From the NCBI GenBank assembly GCA_014904845.1, contig MU119666.1:1-30823 (forward strand): DNA of 30,823 bases, read 5' to 3'. Every line of letters begins with the position of its first letter. Position 1 is the first letter of the stretch. Both the position numbers and the translations under genes were made by a program. Below are positions 1 through 10,500 of this stretch, in pieces. This stretch comes from Acephala macrosclerotiorum (lineage: Eukaryota > Ascomycota > Leotiomycetes > Helotiales > Mollisiaceae). The notes beneath the pieces are model-generated. The model ran no database searches. It was not told the origin of the DNA and was given only the letters and a program-made list of their open reading frames with translations.

Positions 1-470
1 TAAAAAATTAAAATTATAAAAATAAAAACTATTAAAAAAACTTTAAAAAAAAAGCGAAAAATAATAAAAAAAAGTAGATTATTACTAATAAATAGATTTT
101 AATAAAATAAAATAAAAATTATTCGTAAAAAATACAAAATTGCGAAAATTAAAACGATTATAAAAATTATAAAAAATATCGAAAAAATTACTAAAAAAAT
201 TAAACTTTTTAAAGTAATAATTTTAAAATTTAAAAGTTTTTATTTTAAAAGTTTAAAGTCTCATAAGGAAATTGAGATTGCACAAATGGATATAAAAGAA
301 AAAATAGTAAAATATATAATTAAAAAAAATCGAAAAAGTATTTTTTTATAACGAATAAAATAAATAGATTTCAGATTAATAGAAATGAATCTTTTGAGTA
401 TTGTAACGATAGATTTAAAAATTTTAAACTATAGTTTGTATAGTCATTAAATAGTAATTTTTTAAAGTTC
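1..470. repeat. AT-rich block, probable RIP-degraded repeat
   Basis: Almost only A and T, with a strong excess of A over T on the + strand in the first 240 bases and no reading frame. Counting by hand over 1-300, about 5 of 15 cytosines are in CpG, the rest mostly CpT or CpA. GC content rises sharply at about 480. Such blocks in Pezizomycotina are usually transposon remains mutated by RIP; no transposon protein can be recognised here. The purine-rich strand bias differs from the block at the other end of the window, so the two may have different origins. Confidence 0.75.
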
Positions 471-1113
471 AATAAATGATATAAATTTGAGGTGTGCATT
501 CGGTGTGTTTGTGCACTGGAAGTGGAAATCGGTTACGCAGGCGACGCCACATCCTCACATAAGGTGTCAACAAGCTCTCCTCGCCATCTCTCGAGCGCGC
601 ACATTTGCTGTTCGTTCGTCCGCGCATTGTGCGTGATTGACAAGTACTGCATGCTACAGACCGCTGTTCATTCAGCGCGCACGAGTATTCGTAACTTTGG
701 GAATTCACGAAGGTAGAAGGGTTCAAATCGACAAAATTTTGGTGGGGTAACTTAAGCGCGGGCGGTTGAGTGGGCGTTTGGGTGGTGAACCCTTCTAAGC
801 AAGCACTAGCTTGTTATTGGCCGATGGCCGGTGGTTACACAAGTTGGTAATTGAAACCAACGCAGACAATGGGTTGCGATTTTTGCAATGTTGGTTCCTG
901 CGCGAGTAGCATCTTTCCAGAGGAAACAATGCACAGGATGGTGGGCCACACGCAATCTACAGGAGAGTCCTCAATACCACACCCGCGACCGCAAGTCAAT
1001 TTCTCAACCCATTCTTCTCATCAATCTTTCTTCCAAAGCTCTTTGCTGCCCTCAGCCTCACACCGAACGCCGCGAGACAGGGCTTGGGCTGCCTCGATTT
1101 CGCCGCGGCTAGA
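471..1113. other. No supported gene; region upstream of the P450
   Basis: Normal-GC sequence between the AT-rich block and the P450 start. Short frames exist on both strands but none shows a recognisable family, and those at 851-1153 overlap the P450 start in another frame. It presumably holds the P450 promoter and 5' leader. I found no clear TATA box or other named site. Confidence 0.5.
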
Positions 1114-2909
1114 ATGGAGCTCCTCGATTCTCGACTCTTGTTATGTTGCCTAGTAGTCCCGATTGTTTATCATGTATATAACAGGCGGAAAGAGCGTCAG
1201 GTGATTGCGCCGTCTGCCTTTTTGTCATCTCAGAAACCTGCTAACCCGCCAAACCTAGGCTGACAAGGCCCTTGGGCTCCAGCACGAATGCCTTCCACCA
1301 CCACGGCTGGAAAACCAGAGGCCATTCGGTGTAGATCGCTTGGAGCAAATCTTCAGAGCAAACACAGAGTCACGGCTCATGGAACTGTTCCTTTTCCATT
1401 TCCGGCAGACGGGCCACACATTAGAACAGGTCTTTCTCGGGATACCAGCGTTTGGAACAGCTGATCCCGCCAACATGGAGGCCATCTTGTCTAGCAATTT
1501 CAAAGGTTAATTCAAAACTCAACGCCGGAGTCAGTAGCCAGAAATTTCTGACCGCGTATAGACTTTGCAATGGGTCCTCGTAGAGAGATTACGTTCCCTA
1601 TGTTCGGGGACGGAATTTTTAATCAAGACGGAGACGCCTGGAAGCAATCGCGAGAACTACTGAGGCCACAGTTTCACTTCAAGCAATACTCGAATTTAGA
1701 CACGCTCAGAGATGCGACCAACAACCTTCTAAATGCGATACCAAGAGAAGGAGGCGTCATCGATCTCCAACCGCTCTTCTTCCGTTTGACCCTTGACGTA
1801 ACAACAGAATTTCTGTTCGGCAAGTCAATTGAGAGTCTAAAAGTTCCAGAGTCAACCGGCGAACAGACTTTTGCGGAAGCATTTAACATTGCGCAGGAAT
1901 ACATCGCGAAACGATTTCGCCTCCTCGATCTTTATTGGCTTATTGACGGAAAAAAGTTCCGAGATGCGTGCAAGAAAGTGCACTATTTTGCAGACAAAAT
2001 TATTGACCATAACCTCTCAGAAAATCCTCTCGATGGTCAAGGAAAATATGTTTTTTTGCGTGCGATGAGCGAGAAAACACCCGATCGCACCGCGCTCAGA
2101 AGTCAGATTATCAATATTTGACCGCGGGACGAGACACCACTGCCTGCCTACTTTCATGGGCCTTGTAAATTTGATTCTTCATGCATCACTCAGGTGGATT
2201 GATTAACTCTTCTTTAGCTTTCTGCTAGTCAGGCATCTAAATGTTCTCACAAAATTAAGGTCAGAGATTGCCGCGCACGGCAACGCGGAATTGACCCGAA
2301 CCGATCTTCGAAACATGAAATATCTCCAAAATATACTCAAGGAGAGTGAGTCTGCCAGTTCCATAAGCCATGCTCCCGTTTGCCATTACTAACTTAGTCA
2401 GCCCTCCGACTCTATCCCCCGGTACCAGTTAACACCCGCACGACCCTGCGGACAACTATCCTCCCAACAGGTGGTGGGCCTGACAGAAAGTCGCCCGTCC
2501 TCGTCCCCAAAGGCACCTCAGTAGCTTACAGCGTTTACACTATGCATCGACGTCCTGATCTCTATGGCATGGACGCCGAGCTGTTTCGACCAGAGCGCTG
2601 GGACGAGGACATGCCACTCAACCACGACGAGACGAATGCAAAATGGGGATACCTTCCTTTCAATGGCGGACCAAGGATTTGTCTGGGAAGTAAGTTTTGC
2701 CTTTCATGCATTAAAGAGCTACTTAATACTAACAAATATAAGTGGACTTTGCACTTGTCGAAGCAGCATATACGATAGTGCGCATCGTTCAAAGATTCCC
2801 CACTATCAAGCTTCCTAAGGGAGAAAAGGTCGAGCTGGCAGGAGTAGAGAAGCAAAGGATGACACTAGTGATGTCTATCACTGAAGGTTGTAATGTTGAG
2901 CTAAGATAG
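1114..2909 (+). pseudogene. Cytochrome P450 (CYP52-clan-like), one frameshift
   Basis: Haem-thiolate monooxygenase of the type anchored in the ER membrane; CYP52-like enzymes hydroxylate alkanes and fatty acids. Exons read 1114-1200, 1259-1505, 1562-2164, 2218-2345, 2402-2689 and 2743-2909, with introns of 53-58 bp, giving about 506 residues, a normal length. The ATG at 1114 opens a hydrophobic anchor (LLLCCLVVPIVYHVY) followed by basic residues. Visible motifs are the I-helix AGRDTT (about 2124), ExxR as KETLR across the 2346-2401 intron, PERWDED (about 2593), and the haem loop FNGGPRICLG (about 2660) with its cysteine ligand. The one defect is at 2116-2120: the frame stops at TGA (2119-2121) just before LTAGRDTT, and one extra T in the run would restore the conserved reading. 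It could therefore be a young pseudogene or a sequencing error. The family within the clan and the substrate are not determined. Confidence 0.85.
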
Positions 2910-3480
2910 TAGTGTCTGAAAAGGCAACTGTAACTACCAGAGATCGTAGAAGGTTTCCCATCCCATGTTCAAGAATCTCATTACATTTGACTCAACTTCT
3001 TCTCTACCAACCATAGGCAGTATAAAGGGTGGTTCCGCATAATATCTGTTACCTACCGTTCCCAGGGCGTTGAAGCTAGGTAGGCAACTCTGCTGGAACT
3101 CACAACTACGTGACTTGATGCAAAACTCCATCGGAAGAAGAGGTCGCACCAACTGCAACATAATGGATCAGGAAAATCTTTTGAATCGAATATAGGCATA
3201 CAGTCTATTAATTGGTTAAGTAGGCACTACTCAGGGGCTGCTCGGGGACTGCACAAGTTGCTTAGACAGCTCAGGTGAGCTGGCTGAGCTGAGGGTAATT
3301 AGCGCCTGAGTAGAACCGGCTATGCTTACTAACCGAATGTGGAATGAAGATTGAAGAATTAGAGTGTAACTACTAAGAAAAGTATACACATTTCTCTTTT
3401 TTACTCCATTTGTTCTAGGTTCTCAACAGGAGCACCGGCTGCTTTATTCTTGCCTTGAGTATATAGCAAGTAAGCATATT
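2910..3480. other. No supported gene; 3' flank of the P450
   Basis: No coding signal recognised. The only structure seen is the small inverted repeat at 3227-3313, listed separately. GC content falls after about 3480, where AT-rich patches begin. Confidence 0.5.
3227..3313. repeat. Small 87-bp inverted-repeat element
   Basis: The 9-base arm CTACTCAGG (3227-3235) is matched exactly by its reverse complement CCTGAGTAG (3305-3313). Similarity extends outward and inward at lower identity, about 13 of 16 bases. The GC-rich interior contains further short self-complementary words around CAGCTCAGGTGAGCTGGCTGAGC. It could be a MITE-like fragment or a simple hairpin. No clear target-site duplication was found. 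Confidence 0.45.
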
Positions 3481-3883
3481 CTATATAACGTGATTAAATT
3501 ATTATACTTCGTATCGCACGTATAATCGAGCGTTTTAAAGCTATTTCTAAATATATAAGAATTGTTTTAAGTTTTTATCGAATTGAATAAATTTTTTTTT
3601 TATAATTATAAAACTATTGTGGTAGGGCTGAGTGATGGTGTTGTCGATCCGCATTGGACTAGTGCCGCTGCACGTGATCTAGTCCTGGATATAAGAGATC
3701 TGGCATTCTGTAATCCTAATAATCAAGAGAGCATCTTTTGCCCCTTTACACTATATTAATTAAAATTCGAAAATTATTAATATTATTAAAAAATATATAA
3801 TTATTAATAATAAATTAAAAACGAAAATATAAAATAATTTTAATTAAGTTAAAAAACGCGTTAAAATTTAAAAGATATAATTT
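3481..3883. repeat. AT-rich patches around a GC-normal core, repeat remnant
   Basis: Two very AT-rich stretches (about 3481-3615 and 3755-3883) enclose a normal-composition core (3616-3750). The core contains a perfect 7-base inverted repeat, GGACTAG (3656-3662) and CTAGTCC (3679-3685), around CTGCACGTGAT. Similar CTAGT...CTGCACGTGA wording recurs in the repeat edge on the right side of the window. I read this as a RIP-affected repeat; no protein-coding remains are recognisable. Confidence 0.6.
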
Positions 3884-3951
3884 TAACTCTAGCGCAGGTA
3901 GCGCTAGTCCTAACCCGGCCCGGTGCCACGTGACTACTATATTGTACCCAC
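3884..3951 (+). repeat. Repeat edge, copy A
   Basis: Immediately right of an AT-rich stretch is a GC-normal segment containing, in order, AACTCTAGCGCAG, GCTAGTCC, CACGTGACTA and TACCCAC. The same words in the same order occur on the minus strand at 29189-29262, again next to AT-rich DNA. This looks like the surviving end of a dispersed repeat family. It lies about 75 bases before the kinase pseudogene start, so it overlaps the expected promoter. Confidence 0.65.
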
Positions 3952-4027
3952 AAAATCATTCTAATTCAAGCTCCACCGCACCTCTATTTAAACAGATATA
4001 TTTTCGATTTTTGACAACTTCTAAAAT

Positions 4028-4979
4028 ATGTCTCAAACACAGCATATAATCCCTACGGACGAGAATCCGCGATCTGCGCACGTCGACGGCATAATACCTA
4101 AGGATGTCGAATTGCTACAAAGCTATTGCGACGCCGATCTAGTGCAATACATCCAAAAGTCTCCCAATCTACCCCACAGCTGCATATTCATTCTTTCGGC
4201 CAATCTCATAGCCAAAGTTATCAATTCGAACTGCTTCAAGACGCAATCGGGGCCATGGAAGCAGCGAAGCAGCTAGGCGTTCGCGTTCCAGCTGCAAAGC
4301 GGGCTGTTACGTTTAATGGGGATACCTACCTCATAATGGAGCGCATTGACGGTGTAACCTTGGAGGAGGCATGGCCAAAACTGGGCTGGTTCACTACAGT
4401 CAAGTTGGCTCTGCAACTTCGCTGGGTGGTTCGCCTTCTGAGGTCTTCGACTTCGTCAATAGCGGATCCCTGGTATCTGGGGAATGCAGATCGTTCTACC
4501 TCGAAGATCGCTTTATGCTACCGCCCAAGTCAAGCCCAGCAGTCATCACATCTTTTATTCAGTTCTGGACCCGTTTTACATCGTTTCGACAGGCAATGAA
4601 AACTGCCATCCAAGACCCAGTGCCACCAACAACCTTTATACCCGCTACACCAAATACTCTCGTCTTCACTCACCATGACCTGGCGCCTCGAAACCTTCTG
4701 CTTGACCGTCTTGGCCAACTTTGGGTACTAGATTGGGATTACGCAGGCTGGTATCCTAGATACTTCGAATACGCCGCCATGCAAAACTTTCCCTTCCCTC
4801 AAGTCTGGACTCGATTTGCACGGGCAAGGTGGTTTCTGTTTACCTGGATCACAGTTGGTCGATTTGAGCGGGAGAGAAAAGCCCTAGAATGTATTAGGAC
4901 GAAATTTACCAGTTTTGCTTTTGGGCGACGATTTGAAATTTTAGCAGGCAGAAGTCCAACAAGACGTCCTGTTTCTTAA
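4028..4979 (+). pseudogene. APH/choline-kinase-like phosphotransferase, two frameshifts
   Basis: Remains of a protein-kinase-like phosphotransferase of the aminoglycoside phosphotransferase (APH) superfamily, common in fungi and usually of unknown substrate. The reading starts at ATG 4028 and keeps family landmarks across three frames: FILSANLIAKV with the ATP-site lysine (about 4190), AMEAAKQLGVRVP (helix with Glu), the hinge YLIMERIDGVTLEEAW, the catalytic loop HHDLAPRNLLLD (HxDxxxxN, about 4670) and DWDYAG (metal-binding Asp), then WYPRYFEYA. Frame changes occur near 4236 and near 4460, each a net -1 shift. No GT...AG pair of workable intron length explains either. All catalytic residues remain, so the decay looks recent. 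It was probably about 315 residues when intact. The repeat edge just upstream may have replaced the promoter. Confidence 0.8.
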
Positions 4980-7502
4980 GTTAAACCTTACCTAGAAATA
5001 GAGACGCATTCGGCGCCATGCCGTACAAACTTGATTCACTCCCAATTGTTGAGACTTTTTCAACATCGAAGAGACAAAGATCTACTTTGTCTATAGTGTG
5101 ATTTACTTTTAAGATTCTGAAACTTTCTTTGCGAAACATTCTCGGATTTCGCAAGACAGTTTAGTCTTCAGACACCAAGTGTGCTGCAGTCCCTTTGGCG
5201 ATCCAGCTATCCCTCCCCGGCTGGGCGAAGAGAGCAACAGTCCAATTCTGGTAGTGGCGAGGAAGAAGTCAAGAGGTATATATACTCACTACAGGCTGCA
5301 AATGCTTGTTACAGTTGATACTTCTTGAAAAGAAGCACCTTCATCCTGCTCCTCGGTTCTATCGCCTTTCCCTAATTTCCAACGCTCTTGCGGGACAGAA
5401 CTTGGGCTACCAAAATACCAGACTTCAAATTCAAACAATAGAGCAGGACGAAATCTATCAACGTCAGCTCCCGAAATGGAAGGACGAGCAAGGAAGGCAC
5501 AGTTACCAAAACTTCCCCTCCCCAGCCGCGACTGAACAAAGTAGCCCTCAACCCGAACAAATTCTCGTCGCGGGTCGCGGAGATGTCTTTGAAGAAGGTA
5601 TGCAACTTCTGCTGTCAAAAACAACCCTGCTATCAATACCTTCATATTTTCACTTTAGTTCACTCCTAGAGCCAAGTCCAGACCCTCCCTTGAATGACAA
5701 GATATCAAATTTTACGCTCCGTGGAGCTGTCCCCCAACAAGCACAACGCCAATCACGAAGAGAACGAACTATCCACCATGGGAGGTCTTGACACAAAATG
5801 GTGGACTCTTGAAACAGAAAATTTCAAAGGCTGGAGGATGAATTTATACCCCAACCCACTACCCCAATTCCCCCAACCCTCACTATTCAATTGCTTACCC
5901 AAACTCAAAGTGACACGCAACCCAATTATTTTTTATTTGTTAACTCAAGCGAATCAGCACAGTATAAAATCACAAGTTCCCATCTCGAACACAGCAACCA
6001 CAACGCGTACGAAGAGCGAATCAAGGACAACCGATGTGTGAAAGATGAGGATAGCTGTGTAGTTCTCGACCTCATCTGTCGCAATTGAAAGTTGAAAGAC
6101 AAGCCCTCGGACTATGTCTTGTGTATGCTCATGCTGAGCTTGAATGCTATATTGAAGTAAGAGAATATGAGTTTCGTTATCATCCTCTCATATAATTTCC
6201 CACTTCACACTAGAACCTTGGCGTATAGCATACCCAGAGCGAGAAGTCGTCGACTCTTGAATCGAGAACTTCCATAGCATGGGCAAATTGCTTTCGAGAC
6301 GACACCGAAATCGTCCTCCACCATGGTCCACCTTGAGTTCGTTCCCTTTTGGAGGTAACCTCGAAAGTTCTCTCGCAAGAGAGGCCGGATTTATATCCCA
6401 ACACCTCACCTCAACCCTTCACCCCAGCACCAAACCCCAAACCCTAAACCACTCAAAGAAATTTAGCATGAGACTCTTCACTCACTACTCACACCTCAGA
6501 CATCGAACTCCGGCTCGTAGACGGCTAGAGCAGGAATTTGTAGTATAAAAATACTAACCCTCCCATCTCAAAGTAATAGTAAACTAAAAACGAAGGAAAT
6601 GTTGAGGTGAAGAAGAATAAGAAGCAGCTAGAGATCTTGCCTGGTCTATAATAATAATAATGGCTCCCTCTCATGGCCTTCAAAGCCTGTGCTCAAGCTG
6701 GTCTTGGGGTTGGATTCAATTCCAAATCAAGAAAGAAAGAATATTGTTTGTTGTCAACATCTGCTCCACTGTTACTTCCCATCCAACCTCTCCCACGTTA
6801 ACCCCCCACTCAGGCACAAACTCCACCTCATTTAAGCAAAGGCACAGCGCGAGATTTCAAACATTCGCGCAGAATGACAACACACGGGTCTCAAATGATC
6901 TGATTGAATCGTACATCGATACTAAGATGTTTGCCGTAGAGCTGCTGAGTTGAAGTATAAATACCCGCTCTCCAGAGGCGCTAAGTGGCGCTTGCCACTT
7001 CTCACTTCTCCTCGCTTTCTCAAACCGCCATCTTCAATATATTTCAATTCACCAATTTACAGCTTTAGGAAGGTGGCTTGCTGGACTGATCTTTTATTCA
7101 CCCCTTGGGGCCTTTCTACCTACACACACACACTATATACAATATAAAAATGAATGACATAACCCAACCCATCCACCTCGCTGTGCATGCAAAGCAAAAT
7201 CCAAGTAAATGATTGTGTTCTCAAAAAGTCTCAAATCTGCAACAAAAGAAAAAGGGTATTCGCAATCTCAGTCGTCTGCAGTATGTGCCGTATGATATCT
7301 GTGCATGAGCCTTGCAAGACCCAGGGTATCGTCGAATGTAACAGTCAATCAGTCTAGTATTATTCCTCCACCGTCAATGTTCACATCAAATCCATCTTCC
7401 CTTTTCATACAAAAGAAATCCCCCCCTCGTCTCATATCATCATCGCATCCACATCCCCAACCTCAACTGTGTCAGCGACGGCGCATGTCGATGCCGATGG
7501 AT
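4980..7502. other. No supported gene (2.5 kb)
   Basis: Frames of 60-160 codons occur on both strands (for example 5289-5645 minus and 5306-5791 plus), but they overlap each other, lack recognisable domains and show no consistent exon chain. The stretch from about 7140 to 7502 probably contains the 3' UTR of the giant minus-strand gene that ends at 7503. Nothing else can be supported. Confidence 0.5.
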
Positions 7503-10500
7503 TCACCAATCCCTAACAGCCTTCCCCTCTCTCCTACCCCCCATCCCACCACCATAATCCTCAATCGTGGTCTGACTCTCATCATCGTCATAGAAACCAG
7601 CGTCAGAGAAATCTTCCGCTCTCGCGTCGGCATCATAACTACTCTTCCTCATCATCGGCGGCGTGCTTGGTCCAGCCTGGCCTGTGCGACTTTTGCCCGG
7701 ACTACTGCGAACAGGTTGTCTGGGCATTGTGCGAGGCTGATTAGCGAGTTGGGATAGATTCATTCTGGTGCCTGTGCTGCCGAATGCGGTGGGTTGCTCA
7801 TTGCTGTTTGTGCTGAGACTATGTCGGAGTGCGGTGGGAGGAGTGCCTTGACGTGCCGTGCTAGCAGGAGGAGTCAAGAGACCAGAGAGGAAACTATTCT
7901 GATTCCCAGGACTCGAGCGTGCAGGCGTAGAAGAACTGCTCCTCGAGTGTCCAGATTGCATCTCTTGACCTAGCTCTGACCTTCCTTTTCGCCAGCTACC
8001 CCATGCTGCTGCTAGGGGGCCGACGGCTTGAGCGACTCGAGGGCTGGATGCTACGTCGCGGAGACTGGCGGCGATGTTTGGGAGGCTGATAGCACTTCCT
8101 CCGTTCATGGCACGTTCGCGCTCTTGTTCTTCCATTTGGAGGTTGGCTCTGAGGCGAATTGCTGCATCGCGGACACGTTCTGCGTCAAACTGCTTCGCCT
8201 CGAGACTTTGGACGATGTCTTGCAAGTCGCCCTTGCGAACGGCGAGGAGTTCTCGTAGCCACATGATCTCATCGTCACGCTTCTGGATCTTTGTTGGTGC
8301 GTCGAGGTCCATTGTTGAGAGGGTAGCTTCGAGTTGCTCAATCGTAGCTTCACGGTCTTGCAATTGGTCTTGAAGTACCATGATACTTTCACGCAGAGCT
8401 TGAGGTGAGATCTTCTCTGGTAATTCCATGCCACGAGACACCTGCTTGTGCTGAGTAGGGCCGGAGGTGCTGACTGAGCGAGCTGTTTTTGCGGCAGTCG
8501 CAGCAGCAGCGGCAGCTTGGTTGGCAATCTCAAGCTTTTCTTCGAGATGTACAACCCTGTCTTGAAGATGCTCAGTCTTGGCTGAAGAAAGTGACAGGCG
8601 TTCTAAGAGATGCTGCTCAGATCGTTCCGCATCTTCAATGGCATTGTTCAATTGTCGCTTGTGCTGTGTCTCCAAGTCCTCAATTGCATCGGCATGCTTG
8701 CGCTTCATCTCCTCCCATACAGACTGCTTTGTCGTCTCAGCCTCCTCGAGAAGCATTTCGCTCTTGGCTCTAGCTGTGTCAGCATCTAGCTTGACTTGGT
8801 CAAGTTCGGCGCGGACTCGAGCAAGTTGATTCTCAAGATCTTCTCGGACAACGTTGACTTGATTGTTGGCGAAGTCGACTTGGGTCTGCATGTAGTGAGT
8901 TGTGCGTTGTACCTCCGCTAAGCCAGATTCCTTTGCCTCCTCGAACTCTCGCTTGTATCTCATAGCATCCTTGAGTGCAACATGGTTCTCTTGCCTCAGA
9001 TCTTCAACCAACAATTCAAGTTTCTTAGCATCATTGACAGCACGCATTCCCTCTCTCTCACCAGCCTCCAACCTCTCAATCTCGGTCTCCAGTCGTTCCC
9101 TCGTCCTAGCTTCGGCCTGGAGTTTGGCATCAAGAACCTCCTGTCGGGCAACGAGCTCGGCTTCCTTTTTGGCGCGGCGGGCGTTCTCTTCGGAAATGTC
9201 ACGGGCGGCTCTGGCCATGTCCTCCTGCAGATCCATTAATTTCCCTCTCATGCCTTCGCGGACTCGGATACTTTCCTCCATCTGAGTCCTCAGGCTATCG
9301 ATCGTACGCCTCAATCCCTTGTTCGTCTCATTGGCTTGCTCTGCATCATCACTGTGCCGTCTGGCTGCTTCCAGTGCCCGTTCGGCCTCCATCTGCCAGC
9401 GCTGGGTCTCTTTGGTAGCTTCACGGAGATCAATTTCTGTAATGTTAATCCGGTTCTGGAGCTCGGATTGGGACATTTGGGCATTGTCTTGAGCGGCTTC
9501 AAGTAAGGCGATTCGCATTGTGGTTTTAGCACGTTGCTCCTCAACACTTCTTACCTTCATGTCGCTTTCATCGACGATCTCACGAATTTTAATTTCCCGT
9601 TCATTCATGGCTTCCCGAAGGCGGACTTCCTCTTCTGAAGCGATGCGGAGCAATCTCTGGACTTCAGCAAGACGATCCTCGGCAGCACGGCGGGTCTTGA
9701 CTTCCTGTTCCGTCTTGTCCTCGGTACGGCCTAGGCGTTCCTCCAGGTCGGCAACACGAGAGCTGCTTTCGCCTTCAGCGCGAAGAAGCTTCTCTTCCAG
9801 GTCCGCGATTCTGGCCTTGTATTCGGCTTCTCTTGCAATGGCGGCTTCATCAATGACTGGTTTGGCAGGCGCGAGCCTCTCCTCGAGATCGGCAATTCGT
9901 TGTCTGTACTCTGCCTCTCGAGCAGCTGCAGCCTCGTCGAAGAATGGCTTGGGGGTAGAAGGCATGCGTCTCTCAACCGCTTCCTCGACGATGTTTCTCA
10001 GATCCTCACCGCGAAGATCCAAACGCATCGAAGTACCGAATTGCTCCTTCATCTCCTCCAGCGCTTTCAACATGCGGGAGTCTGGAAGTTCGGGCGATGT
10101 GGTCGCAGTCTGGGGTCTTGATGATTGATGGGCATTTAAAGCCTCAGTGACGATGGCTCGAATCTTCTCCATCTTCGGGTCTCTTCTTGGACTCAAAGAC
10201 CGGCGTGGGTTGTCATCATCTTCGTCATCTGCATCACTGAGGGCACCAGAGACACTGCGTCTTTGACGGCGACTCGACGGAGCTCGAGCAGCCATCATAT
10301 CAAGAGACATCTGGATAGTCTCAAGAGTTCTCTCCAATGGGTCGAGTCGTTCAGCCAAAAGACCACCAACAAGTTCATTGACATGATTATCGAAGAATTG
10401 AGCTCTGGGTTGAAGCTTGGCTTCCTCAGTCTCGCTGAGGACATCATCCCACTCACTTGGAGGCAAGCTGTCAACCGTACCAAGTCTGCGAACTGGAGAT

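Noticed and set aside
717..731. A tRNA B-box-like word (GGTTCAAATCG)
   Set aside because: The last bases do not fit the consensus and no acceptor stem or anticodon arm can be folded around it.
5289..5791. Overlapping frames on both strands (118 and 161 codons)
   Set aside because: No recognisable domain, no splice chain and mutual overlap; composition alone can leave such frames open.
9520..10128. A 202-codon plus-strand frame, and similar ones at 8902-9285, 11236-11838 and 13613-14344
   Set aside because: They lie antisense to the giant gene and are Ser/Arg-rich mirror readings of its coiled-coil and low-complexity codons; no domain or own context.
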